A stretch of DNA of 64,000 bases from Gnetum montanum. Taxonomy: Eukaryota; Streptophyta; Gnetopsida; Gnetales; Gnetaceae. The notes beneath the pieces were generated by a model. That model made no database searches. It saw nothing but the letters and a program-made list of their open reading frames with translations, and was not told the origin of the DNA. Positions 36,110 through 48,324 of this stretch are shown here, piece after piece (position 1 is the first letter of the stretch; each line of letters starts with the position of its first letter). The stretch spans positions 11,829 to 75,828 of the forward strand of contig MNCI01037935.1 in the NCBI GenBank assembly GCA_015680685.1, read 5' to 3'. A program made the position numbers and the translations under genes.

Positions 36110-36250
36110 GACCTAAAATAATTAAAATATAGGTACACTCCAAGATATATAGTCTAATTAGACCTTTATAACACAACAATGTCAAACACAATCAAACCCA
36201 TAACTTGGATTGTTCAAATCAAGAGTCTTACTACTAGACTAACACCTCAA
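36110..36250 (-). repeat. SINE-like element, minus strand
   Basis: The minus strand has the A-box region GTTAGTCTAGTAGTAAGACTC (36222-36243 area), the B-box-like GGGTTTGATTGTG (36187-36199) and a tail with GACTATATATCTTGGAGTG shared with 29030-29160. Confidence 0.5.
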
Positions 36251-37640
36251 AATTATGGTCAAGGGTATAGGGGTAGAGGGTACCTTTTCTATTCCTTATT
36301 TCTTTCTTACTCATTCCATGTGGAACTATCTTTTACTAATGCAATATTTGTTTTTTGAATTTTGGTTTTTGTTTTTGTTTTTGTTTTTTTTTTTAATTAA
36401 GTTCCCTTGTTGTTTTTTACTATTCCCTACAACCTACTATTCTTTGTCTTTGCCAACACCTTTGACTTTTGCTACCTAATTGTGAGCAACCTCATCTTCA
36501 ATGGGCCTCCATCATAAAACCCACCTTGGTTTGTAACTTGTCCTTGAGCTAATGCAACTTCTATAGCCCTTATGTGTTTGCACAAGATTAGAAATTTCTT
36601 TAATACTAAATGATTATACACCGATATACACCTACCACCCAAAATCTTGGTCAAGGATGCAAAGAGACAGTGAACTTTTTCTATTCATTCCTTTCTTGCC
36701 TATTCCACCTCATGTTAATGCTAGTTGTGTAAAATTGAATGAGACTTCTATATGTTTGAATTTAGAATGAAACATTGGATTTTTTGTTGAATGAATTACA
36801 ATTAAATTATCACAATCCACAACATATACTTACTATTAAATTCCCAATTGATTTAACAAATTTTTAATGATATCATTTCTTTTGCTACTTTGGTTAAGGT
36901 AACATACTCTATTTCATTAAATGATAATGCCATGATTTCTCACAATTGGCATCCAACTTACAACTCCACTTCCATAAGCTTCAATAGAGATAGAGGCTTT
37001 CATTTCCAATGCTAATAAAGAAATTTCAAGTTTGAGAATGAATAGAGAGATGTCCAGTGGTGTTCAAATTGAAAGAAGCAAGGACACAATGAGGATTAAT
37101 GTTGATATAAGGTAACTTTTCCAACTTATCCTTGAATAATGTATCATTGAAAGCACAAGATGATGAGAGCATCAATCCACTCATTGAGATAATTCTTATC
37201 TCAATTTGTCCTAGAAGTAGTAGGATATGTGTATTTATGTTTTGTAGTCTTTTTTTATCCGTTTTGGAGACATTTGTGTGTTTTTATGGTGTCAAATAGG
37301 CAACTATGAATACACTACAGGTTACAGGTAGTTGTAGTTTGTTGCCATGAGTCACAGTCTACCGCAGTTTGTGTGTTTGTGAAATTGTACATGTTTGCTA
37401 CTTCGGTAGTGAATTGTGAGTCCACTATGAGTCATAGTGAGGTTGTAGTCTGAGGTTCTGAGTTGCAGTTGACCATAATCTATGAAGAATCAAAGGCAAG
37501 AAATATTATAGTTTTATTAGAGTAATAGGGTGCAAGTTGCAGTATGGTTGCAAGATGGATATGAGTTGTAGGAACTCATAATCTATAGGAAATTAATTTT
37601 TTTTTAAAAAATGTAATTTTAAATGTAAAGATCAATGGTC
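36251..37640. other. Spacer, no gene seen
   Basis: AT-rich with pyrimidine runs near 36370-36400. A GTTGTAG/GAGTTGCAG-rich stretch lies at 37310-37570. No coding family is recognised. Confidence 0.5.
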
Positions 37641-38530
37641 AAGGAAGCTCAAGTATTATTCTAGATGTTATAAAAGGATAAATGCAACCTAAAGAAAGGA
37701 AGCCTAACATCAATTAGTATAGAGAGAGCTTGAAAGAGAGCAAGAGCATTATTCTTAAGTAATTGAGTAATGAGATCATCCTCTTAATGATTGTCCTTGT
37801 ATTGTGAGAGTTTGATTAGTTGATTTTCTATTCTTTGGAGTTTGATGCTTCTATTTGTATATTATATTCATTTATTTTGAGTATGCACAAAGTTCTCTTT
37901 TTCTTTTCTTGTTCAATTATGAGTTATGAATCTTTGCACCTTGAGTGAGTTAGGATTATGGAATTCAACGGAGCTCCTTCACATGAGATTGATATTGAAG
38001 ATAATTTAATTCAAGTAGAGAATCCTCATCTCAATAACAAGGAATCACTTTCATATCTTTACGTTGGTGTGTAACTTTCATTATTATCATTTTTTATACT
38101 TTGTAGGATTTTGAAAACTTCTTTGAATAGCAATTTCGTTACCTAACAAGTATTAGAAAATACTTATAGATTATGATACCCATTTGCATAAAGTAGCTAG
38201 GGTTTGAATATCTTAAGCTCATTTCTACTAAGATTTGAGTAATCCTTGCTTGTTCATCTTTAAATGCTCTTAATCTTTTACATTTTTTGGTAGATATTTG
38301 TGAATCTTATCTTTTAGGCTATGTCTATCATGGTACCAAGGAAAAAAATTATCTAGGATTTAACTAAAGACATGGAAGACATGAGAAATAATTTCAAGTA
38401 TATTGGACATGCTTCTTCTCCAAGGGCATCTAGGTAAAAGAATAACTCAAGAGCATCTTTACCAAAGACTTCTTTAAGACATTCATCCATGCCTCCTTTT
38501 GAAGATTACATTTCTTTCAAGCATAAAAAC
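37641..38530 (+). mobile_element. Possible retroelement 5' fragment
   Basis: A run of leader-like sequence is followed by a short plus-strand frame starting MVPRKK (about 38333) with S/R/K-rich residues. It is interrupted by stops and cut off by the LTR at 38531. This looks like the start of a gag gene, but no diagnostic motif is present. Confidence 0.25.
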
Positions 38531-39391
38531 TAATGAGTAGCAGGTATCACCTATGCCCAACTATATGAATCACAAGTGTTCACTAGTGATTTGGTTGAAT
38601 TCCGTAGACTTAGTCTCCTAAGTTACCTATAGTCCTAAATAGTAAATCATGGAGTTGTATGATCGGTGTCTTCCTAACTCACACTTGTGTTATCAGTACA
38701 TATAGTTAAATGTGAGTTAAGGCTCACAATGTATATTTTTATAAGTATTTTTTTATCCTAATGGCTAGATGAATGAATGGAGGTTTAATAATTAACTATC
38801 TAACTAATCAGCTAATCTAGTAACTAACTATCCTAACATAGAGTAATTGTTTCCACTTGCCGTACACATCTTGAACTAGTATTAACACTACTAGGCTACC
38901 AAGTGGCTATTACTAGGCATACCAAATATCCACTATTGGGATTACCAAATGTAATATGTCATGCTCAAACTAGTCATACTTACATATTTACAATTAATTA
39001 CATTAATTATTCAAGGCCATAAATGTAAATTGCATTAAAAGTAAAGTTCTAAAGGTAAAGAGTAAACTAATCTAAGTGCTACATTGAATATAGAAAATCT
39101 TGACTTTATTATCATTCATTCCAATGCATTCAAGTACATAAGCACTCAAATAAAGCACTGTACAATCTTTTAAATTCATGCCTTGAGCATTCAAAAGGAA
39201 AATATTCTAACTATGGAGAAAAGAAATTGCAAGAACTTGACCATGTTATTAATTCTAAGAGTCACAAATGTAGGTGGTGGCTACATTTATATAGGCACTG
39301 CTTGCATTAGCATCAATACATCTATGTTAACACATCTAATCATGTGTTGATGGGGTCATATTGATGTAGCCTATCTAGTTATGACTCATCA
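38531..39391 (-). repeat. 3' LTR of element D
   Basis: 861 bp, TAATGAGTAG...GACTCATCA (first G lost), followed by TACCCTCATGAC, the reversed PPT. U3 has CATCAATA, GTGTTGATGGGG and ATTGATG words (39310-39365) and the minus-strand TATA box CTATATAAATG near 39288. Confidence 0.8.
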
Positions 39392-39599
39392 TACCCTCAT
39401 GACTAACTAAAAACTTGTCCTTGAGTGAAAAAAAGTAGGACCAAGCTTCTTACAAATTTTGGAAAGTATGGAATTTATTAATAAGAAGACAAACAGATAG
39501 ATAGACTAACTCTTACTAGCTTTAAGTGCTAGACTATACATTGTTTCAAAAATTAGTGTCCATTATAAAAAAATTGAACACTTTACAAAACCTATAGTA

Positions 39600-42472
39600 G
39601 GTGCTTGTGAAGTTACCAAAGACATGACAAATTCTTAAATAGTGCATGGAGTTGGAGGCTCCTGTGATGCTGAAGGTCCTTTGTCAAGTTCCAATGCTAG
39701 TGGAGCTTGAGGCTAACTTACTATTGCTACTAGGAGTTTGAAACATCAAGCAATGCTTTCATATTTTCTTCTTTGCCACATGGATCGTAAGTAATTCACA
39801 TGACTTTAGTGATGTGGACTAGTGTAGGGATGTCCCATGGGCATGACATTGAAGGAAATAGCTCCTTCATATTAACAAACCATGTTGTGAATTGCTTACA
39901 TTCCATGTTGAACATCTTTACTAGGTTATGCAGCTCATGGTAATCATTTATCATTCTAGCTAGGTTCTTAGCAATAGATCGTTGATTAGTCAATTTGCTC
40001 TTGAGAACTTCAAGCTTTGCATTGGCTATCTCCAAATTTTATTTTTTCTCCTTGTGATGTTTAAATTTCACCTCATAAAGAAGTAGGAACTGGTCATCTA
40101 CTTTTCCAATTCTATCCTTGATTTTCTTGTTGTCAACATGGTCAGCTTTGCGTAATGGAGGTTAACGAGCTAAATGTATTCTATCATCTTCTCAATCCAG
40201 AACTTCTTCAAGAAAATTTTTGCTTTATTATATGTGTTTAGTCCATCAAAGATGGACTGCCAAACATCACCTTATTATTGAAGTTGCTAAAGAGCCTCAT
40301 TCATCTTTGCCTTTGCGAGTTGAATCTCCTTTATATTAACGTCTTTGAAAAGCCCAACCTAATCATTGTAATGATTTTTCAACCATTCAAATTTTAGGGC
40401 CTTATTCTTTTAGGTGGCTATCTTAATGCCTATGTTTTGATCAAGTGCACAAGCTCCTTCAGTAAGAGATTATAGTTATCTACTATCAACCTCCTTAGAT
40501 CTAGATTAACCTTGGCTAGCTACTCCTACTGTTGATGAATGAATTCAACCATTTGGTCCTTTTGTTGCTTGATACTTTGTAGGTGATGGTCATCTTTTGT
40601 CAAGATCAAATACTCCTTTCAAACTTGCAACAAATCCTTATTGGTGTTAAAATCCATAACTTTGGACAAGGATGAGTTGAAGTTCACTACCTCCTTTACA
40701 TTCTGACCTCTTGTAATCTATGTTGAAGTTGTTGCAAAGCTTCATCCCTAGTTAGATCTAGCCTAAGAATGGCATGATTGGAGAGATGGGAATGTAATTT
40801 TGCAACTTTGGCAGCCAACTAACAATTGGCATTAGTGGATGCCTTTAGTTGAGTGTTGGAAATTAATAATTTATCCTTCATCTTAAGAAGCTATGACTAG
40901 TTCATAATGATCTCTTTCAAAAGATTGCAAAACTCCAAAAGCAATTACCTAGCTCCAACTAGTTGTTCCAACACTTCCTCGTGTTGGGTAGTTCTTAATC
41001 AATTGCTTTCTACTCTTATGAAAGCATGGATGTCTGTCATTGCAATGATGTCTGGTACAACTGTTGTAGGAGCATTCATGACTTTGGCCACTCTATTGAT
41101 CATAACTTCTATCGCTGTACTTGGCCTTTATGTTGCATGACTAGAGTAGTCATCCCCTCACCTTCTTCCAACCTGATAGAGAAGCTTGTAGCATTTCTTG
41201 AAATTTCAAGGAATGTTTATCTAGGAATGGACACTGTAACCTATCAAGCACTTGGATTGGATCTTGCAAGTGCCTAGTCTCTTTGAGCTAAGAATAGCAG
41301 GGTTGTTTCCTGGTCTAGCCAGCTGATCATCTTGTTGCTATTATTGAGATGGCTCAAGGTTGGATGGTAAACTAAGGAATCCCCACCACCTACTAAGCCT
41401 TGTTGTTACTACAACTATTTCTCCCAAAGCTTCTTAAGCCTTTAAGAAATTGCAAGTATCTTTGACATAGTTTCCCTTGCAAGTGGTGGTAATGATCGCC
41501 TCTCCTCCTTTTTGCAGCTTAGTTGCTACCTTATCCTTCATCATCTCCTATTATGATGTGATAGGAACATGGTGAATTAGATCCTTGGCATAACATGCTA
41601 TCCCTCTCCTCTTGTACAATTTAGGAATGAGGTATGGAAAGGGGAGTGCCTTCCTTCTCTTCTGATTTTCCTTGAAGTAGTTTTCTATTTCCAAATAAAT
41701 GAGATAAGAAAGATTGATTGAGAATTTTTTGCTTAGAGCACCACATGCATGGGTAGAGAAGACTATTACCTTGCTAGGCCTCACCATTAGATTTATGTGG
41801 TAGACTACAATCTTAATATATGCATGCTTCACCTTTGTGAGGACACTGTAATCCTTACAATCCACTCCCTAGTAATGCTAAATCCATTTCTTCTTAGATT
41901 CAGGGTCTCCTTGTGTAGAAATTTCTATCAATTGTTTTTCTAGTGTTGGATAAACTGAGAACCTCCGCAATGGCCTCAACCAAGAAGGAGATGGTGATGT
42001 CTTTGATTTTTACAAATGTGTCTTCCTATCAGTTATTTTAGAATAGGTAAGTCTCCCTCATGTACCATTCTCCACAATTGGAGAGAATGGGCAATATGAG
42101 AGACCCTTGTCGTTGTATGTAGACTTCTTCTTACACAAATTTTAAGAAGGATCCAATGTGCAATTCTTAGAGAATGGAACTTTGAAACTTCTTAATTCTT
42201 ATTTTCTCCAAGCAAGCCTCTATGAGGGTAACTTCAAGGTTAGGCCTTGGCCTAAGGACTTCACCCTACATGGACTAATCTATTTCTGCAATGGAAATCT
42301 ATTGGATAGATTCCACTTTAGGCTCCTTCCAAAGAGGTCCTGTTGCATGGGTTATCTTCGCTTCTTACTCTTGGGCTTGCCATGGTTGTTGTTGTTGATT
42401 CTTTTCTCCTCTTGGTTACTTCTCCCTAGGTTGGGAAGACCCTTCCACCTATGGTCATCTCTTTGGTGCCAT
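39600..42472 (-). pseudogene. Element D ORF2 relic: PF20167-like part plus coiled coil
   Basis: The start is the ATG at 42472 (MAPKR), aligned with those of A and C. The best-kept part is at 41551-41865: 'VRPSKVIVFSTHACG', 'SKKFSINLSYLIYLEIENYF' and 'LPFPYLIPKLYKRRGIACY'. These match the C protein's 'TYVARGCAML...LPHLYLTKILRRFEE...LPFPCLIRNL' region in order. A coiled-coil stretch is seen at 39796-40035 ('MEIANAKLEVLKSKLTNQRS'; C has 'MEITNSKLEVVKASYQGQKG'). Stops are frequent. It has no enzyme motif, so function can only be guessed. Confidence 0.6.
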
Positions 42473-42904
42473 CTATGATCACAAACATGACTCAAAATTA
42501 GCCTTTTACTTTATAACCTTTAGTTTCTTTGGTACCTTTATTATTATATAAGGTTATACTTAGGCTTTTTTGTGATCTTGATGAGTTATATTATTTTAAT
42601 ATTATTTTATTTGTTAGCTACTAGAGTTTATTTGTTAGGTTTAATCCACTTGGCATACGTAATTTAATATTATTATAATGAGTAAACCTTGGGAAGTTAG
42701 GAAAATTTTGAAACCTTTTTTGAAAAAACCAAAGATTATGTTCCCCATGATGTAAATCTTGCCTCCAATAGCTTGAGGATTAAAAACTGGGGTAAATTGG
42801 GTTAGCATTTTGAGAGTTATAGCTCTTGGAAGGTTATTGGGCATTGAAAAAGTGAAAAACTCCTCTTGCATTTATGAGAAATGATGCAAAAATGACTAAG
42901 TGTC

Positions 42905-42975
42905 ACACGCATATATAGTGTTTTTATATTGCTTCAACAAGGATGTGTTTACAAATCCCATTGCATTGACATAGT
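42905..42975 (-). promoter_or_regulatory. Internal promoter-like site of element D (decayed)
   Basis: The minus-strand TATA box CACTATATATGCG (about 42909-42921) lies about 440 bp before the ORF2 ATG, as in A (390) and C (475). Upstream palindromes are poorly kept; only 'cattgcattgacatag' matches element A's site. Confidence 0.35.
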
Positions 42976-43229
42976 TATTCATAGCCAAATTTTGCATATG
43001 AAAATTAAGGAATTTTGGATGAGTTTGAGGATGAAACAAGAATCCAAGGAAGCCAGAAAAATATAGAAGGATGAAAAAAACATAGAAGAGGGTTGTAGGT
43101 TCATTGGAAGAGTAGAACAGATTGGATTTGGATGAACTGATGGTGCCAAAAAAAAAAGCAAAATTGAATGTTGGAAATGTAAGTTGATGAGATTGATTGG
43201 AGAAAATGACCAATGGATAAGAAGTTTAA

Positions 43230-43337
43230 CTTAGAGAGACTAAAAGGGTATGCAAGTGGGTCCTCCCCAAAGTAGGCTTATGCCTACGATGTCCTTGCAT
43301 GCTCTCATCATAACGAGTCTATAGGCACTAAGGAGTC
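43230..43337 (-). other. Conserved non-coding block, element D copy
   Basis: 'gcaagtgggtcctccccaaa' at about 43253 matches the blocks of A, B and C. Confidence 0.6.
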
Positions 43338-43481
43338 CATATGTACTTGAGTAGCTCTTAGTACTTATGGATAAGTATAATTGAGATGTATGATACTAAG
43401 GTTATTACAAACATTGCTAAAATATTACTAAAATATAGAAATTAATTATAAAGTAAACTAATGTAGAAATTAAAAGGTAAG
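43338..43481 (-). repeat. LTR fragment (gypsy), matches 57099-57246
   Basis: It is nearly the same as the interior of the LTR at 56970, from 'tgtacttgagtagctctta' to 'ggtaagcta'. It ends where caulimovirid sequence begins. Confidence 0.8.
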
Positions 43482-45283
43482 CTAACATCCTTTTAACTAA
43501 AAGAAAATTATTTGCCAACCAAGTGGCATGCAACTACTTCACCACATTTCTTGAGTGGGAAGGATGGGAGCACACACTATGTCAAACTTTTCAGTGCATC
43601 GATCTCTATGAAGAAGTCACCACGTATCATAATGAAGTTAAAGTTGAAAGACCAGAAGCTATAGGTGATGACTCTCAGGACATGCTATCTTCACCATTGA
43701 GACATCTTGAAGAAATGTCAAAGCTAATACATGCCTATCACGAGTGTCAACGTGCTAGGAGTAAAATTTGTAGTGTTCATTGTGCAATATTAAAGGTGCT
43801 ATAACATCTCATTTATGTCTTGTCATAAGTTTTGCTTTATGTCTTTTCATAAGTTATAGTCAACTATAAGTCTTTCTATGATGCAATAATTGCACTTCAA
43901 GCTTATCTTGTTCTAAAGCTTTGAAAGCCTTGTCTATTTAAGTCTATGTTGTATACCATTGTAATCATTGTGAGCTGAAGTTCAATGCAATTTGAAACTT
44001 GAAACAAGAGCTTGGTTTTAGTTTTTTTGTAGTCCACATTTGTGCAATTGAAGTGTTCTTTGGTGAACATAACTTGCTTGTGTTATTCTAGTATCCGCTA
44101 GAACATAAGTATTGTAGAACAAAAAACATGGTAAGTTGTCCTTTAGTGGATACTGTGTAGTCTTTCAAGTATCCCCATGCACCTCTGGAAGGCATTTGTT
44201 CAAATTTTATCTTGTGATCATGACTTTTGAACTTTTTACCCCTCATTTTATTTACTATGGCATTCCCTACTCTAAAAGAATTTCATGCCTAGTTAGATGC
44301 TACTATGGCCATGGAACATAATGCCCAATGCTCTTTGGTATTGCCCCAAAATGGTATCAAAGCCATGGCAAAAGCTATCATGACTGATTCTATAACACTA
44401 CCAATTACAAAAAGGCTATGTTATGCTAACATTCTATCTGATTTAGCTAGTGCAATTGTAGAAGAAAGGCTTCAAGTCACAGAAAGGTACTATTATCTTA
44501 TGGGTTATGCATATGCTTCAAATCCTTGCCTTCAAAATTTAGATGAATATGTTCAAGTTTGTCCAAGATCTACAAGTGCCCCAAGTAAAATGGAGAAGGC
44601 TACATTTAGGATAAAAGTTAAAGATAAGGGTAAAGGTATTGTTGAAGAAGCTAATGAATACTACCCATTTCTGGTCTATGATTTATCCATAGTACAAGAA
44701 TGGTAAAGTGATTGACTGTTTTCCTAAAAAAGACCCTAGTGAGGATGAGCCTTTCAATGAAGAAGATGCATTGCTCATCCCAAAGATTGAAGCTTGAGAC
44801 ATTGAAGTATATACTAAGTATTCTGCTATAATTAATGATAAAGCTATTGCTAAAAGAATGGCCATGGAAAATGATGCAAGAAGGAAGGATGATTGGGTGT
44901 ATCAATTTCTACTAGCAGAAGACATTCAAGATGATTTTGATGATCTAAAAATAGATTGGGAAACCCATTGAGCCTTCATGATTAGGGGAAGATCTGAAAA
45001 TGTTAAGTCTTAAACTAATGAAGAACTCTTAGAAGATAAAAAAGAAGTAATTTCGTTTCACAAAGCTATTTTAAGTATAAAGTATTTTATTTCATCCAAT
45101 GGAAAGTTAGAATTTTCAAAGCTCCCTAAAGAAGCTATTTATAATTTTTTAAATCTCTTTTCTACTCTGCTAATGACTTCTATGAAGTAATATAAAGCAA
45201 TCTTGGATGTCAACAGTGTTGGTATCCACCCAATCTTCCTACACTTTTTCACTAAAGAAGAAATAAGTAAAAGGAAAGTTTGA
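43482..45283 (+). pseudogene. EPRV2 plus-strand part: polyprotein C-end, intergenic region, polyprotein N-end
   Basis: 43482-43803 encodes the C-terminal extension after RNase H ('FLEWEGWEHTLCQTF...LEEMSKLIHAYHECQR'), ending in a stop. A non-coding region of about 400 bp follows with TATA-like CTATTTAAG (43934) and a 'gagctgaagttcaatgcaattt' leader shared with EPRV1. From about 44290 the N-terminal domain starts (MEHNAQCS...), and it runs to the beginning of the movement protein near 45260. The order C-end, intergenic region, N-end in one strand is that of a circular pararetrovirus genome. Stops and at least one frameshift show it is dead. At 45283 the strand flips. Confidence 0.75.
44352..44368 (+). 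other. Initiator tRNA-Met primer-binding site of EPRV2
   Basis: TGGTATCAAAGCCATGG matches the canonical tRNA-iMet-complementary TGGTATCAGAGCCATGG at 16 of 17 bases. It lies inside the N-terminal coding region. Confidence 0.75.
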
Positions 45284-48200
45284 CATAGCACATGCTCCCA
45301 TCCTTCCCACTCAAGTAGTGTGTTAAAGTAGTTATGTGCCACTTGGTTGGTAAATAATTGTATTCTAGTTAAAAGGATGTTATGAAGGATCCCATGCTTT
45401 TGAAGATGCATGCGAATTCTAGGCGCCATTTATGACCAATAAAGATTGTTAACTAGATAGTCAATTTGGTCGACCATGTTGATGAAAAATTCAAGATTTG
45501 GATAGAGTCTAGAGATGTTATTAGTCGATTCTTACAAAAATCATGATGTGATATTAAAGCACCATTGGACCTTTTGTTCTAGAGTAGCTAAAGGCCAGGT
45601 TAGCCATTCTTTAGGGGGTTGTGGTGCTGATGTGATTTTTGATGATGTGGCCAATGAAGCTTGAAACATGAAACTCTTCATCTCCCTTGTAAGAGCATCT
45701 AGCAACAAGTTAAACTTCATTGGGAATTCTTTTTATTGAGAATTCATATTGAGATAATAAGAACCACCACCAAGCGAAGCATTGAAGCTTTGATGAAGTA
45801 GTGATTTTTTGTTTCATTAAAGTAGCCAAATTAGAAGAATCAGTTTTGAGAATAAATGGTTGCTCAATTAGATAAGCATAAAATTTTCTATCCCTTTGAT
45901 AGCTGCAAGGATCTCCTTTTCTACTGGCTAATAATTAAGCTCATTCTTAATAAAGCATTTAGAGGCATAGGAAAAAATTTACTCATTTTCTCTAGTAGTT
46001 ATAGCCTTCAATAATGCTACACCCCAAGCTTTGAAACTAGCATTAGTATGTAGAATAAAGGGCCCATTAAACATGGGTTCTAGAGGTGTAGCTATTGACA
46101 TTCTTTGTTTAATGCTTTAACTTGTTCGATAGCTTCTTTAGTCCATTTGAAGGGCACAAAATTCTTACATTCTTGTATATGAGAATTTTTGTTAGAGAGA
46201 TGGGCTATATGTTTTCAAACATAATTTACACAACCCAAAAATCTCATACACTATTGCTTGGATTCCAAAGTATCAAGAAACTAAGAAATCTTCTTAAGAA
46301 TGTGAGGCTGCATGTGAAATTTTCCATTTTTTATTACCACACCTGGAAACTTAATTTCTCTTTCATAGATTTGGAACTTCTTTAGATCATTAGAAAGATT
46401 AATTTCATGTTTTTGGCAGAGTTTAGCAAACTAATTGAGATGCTCATAATGCTATTTAATGCTATTGCAATAAATAAGAAAATCATCAATATAATTGGTG
46501 ATGAATTCTTTTACTTTTCCAAAAATAGAATCCACTGAAATTATGAAGGTGCATTTTTAAACCTGGATGGCATGATCATCCATTCATACAATCCTTAAGG
46601 ATTACTAAATGCTATCTTATGAATATCATTTTTTACAATCTTAATTTGGTGATAGCTATATTTGCAATCAAACTTGCTAAAAAATTTTCTTGATGATACC
46701 CTTTGAATCAATTCTTCTTTGTTAGAAAGTGGTCATTTAATGTCTATTGTTATAGCATTAGGAAAAATGTAATTGATGACCATTCACACTTTTCCCTTTT
46801 TATTTTAGCATGATTCCTCACAATAAAGCATGCACATGAATAACTAGAACATGATGGCCTAATTAATCCTTTTTTAAAAAAATAGCTACTTGAGTGGGGA
46901 CTTCATCTTCATCTTTTTCTATCATAGAAATTACTTTTCTTTACACTAGAATAAGATGAACTATTAGTATGTAGGCAACTAGGCTATCCTTAAACCAGAA
47001 TTCAAGCATATGCTCACAACAACATGCTTTTAATTTCTTTGTAATATCATCAGTAGCCCTACTGCTTAATCTACCTTGAAATTTAAAAAGCTTTTGTACG
47101 TTCTAATACTTAGATTTTTGAGATTCTTGGAGCACCTCATGCTTCAAAATTTTCTTTAAACTTGGATTGGAGGTGTAGAACCTAGTTTGCTTAAACTAAG
47201 GCTAGTTGATTTCTAGAGGAATTCTAGGAACTATAACCTTACAATCTTCCATTGTGTAGACTATTAGTTCTTTACCCACAATGTATGGCAACACCGAATT
47301 CATGAAATTTTCACTAAGGCTAATATCATATCCACTGTCTCTTATCTGCACAAAGTCTGTTTCTCTAATTAAAACATCATTGATCCTGATGGGTACATTG
47401 AGGGCAAACCTGCCAAGATGGTGAAATCTGTTTATTATCTCAATCTTGAAAGGTCTGTAGACTCGATCCAATTATCCATGACATTTTGATGAGTAAGATT
47501 GAGAGTCACACCCGTGTCAATGGAAGCATTAAATTTTCATCATTTAATCTTTCCATCAACTGCAACTTTGATTGGGATGATTAGGATGCAAACTATTGAG
47601 ATCATTTTCTTGATTTGATGCATTATTTCCTTTGGGAGTGGTGGCTTTGGCTATTCAATGATCTTTTTCTTGTCAAACTAAGGATTAAATTTTTTCTCAT
47701 ACGAAGTGATGAGAAATTATGCTAGGAATCTTGAAGTAACTAGAACTGATTCTAAACAGATCAAGCTATCGTATGTTTCAAAATCATCTTCGGATAATGA
47801 TGCCAGATGTTTTAAACACATTTTAGAGCTCAATTCATCTTCATCATTGGCATTAAATCCATTAGCTGTTGCTTCATTTAATACCTACATAAAATGAGTT
47901 AATAAAACTATGTGTTGTAGATACTTGAGATGTTGCTATAGTCAATGAGAATGCTTCATTAGATTCTTCTTGTTCATCATTAATAAAATTCTATAATTCT
48001 ACTAGCTTCTCAGAATTCCATTCTTCTTCTTGTGATGGTTCATCTTTGTCTTCAATCCATCCTCTTTTAATCATTTTTAATGCTGGGATCAATTTTTCTA
48101 GATCTGATTCACTAGATTCTAAATCTGGATCATCAACAGATTGCGACATGTACACCTTTTCACCATTTTCTAGACATTCTTGCAAGTACTCATTAGTTTC

Positions 48201-48324
48201 TATAGGCTCCCATTCATTTTCATATTCTTCAAAAAATGCTTTTACCTTTGTTGGAGTTTTATTATTCTTCATAGGACACTCATAAGCATAATTTCCTTTT
48301 TCCTTGTAATTATAACAACATACT
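45284..48324 (-). pseudogene. EPRV2 minus-strand part: protease, reverse transcriptase, RNase H, C-end
   Basis: Caulimovirid pol on the minus strand. The aspartic protease keeps its active site (DTG at 47510-47518, in SIDTGVTLN). The reverse transcriptase lies at about 46.4-47.0 kb with YIDDFLIY intact (46482-46493). RNase H follows at 45.75-46.1 kb, then the C-terminal extension (45.28-45.73 kb, 'NYFNTLLEWEGWEHVLCQTF'). At the right end are the acidic stretch after the capsid protein (47991-48272) and the CP zinc finger, where the usual second Cys and the His are changed. Stops are scattered. The Sirevirus-like element cuts the gene at 48324. Such proteins replicate a DNA genome through RNA and do not integrate by their own integrase. 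Confidence 0.85.

Larger units (their letters stand above)
39392..43337 (-). mobile_element. Element D internal region (non-autonomous gypsy, 3' part)
   Basis: It follows the order of A and C: PPT, coiled coil, PF20167-like part, promoter-like site, conserved block. No gag and no pol are found. At 43338 it jumps into a piece of LTR, so the 5' part is lost. Confidence 0.75.
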
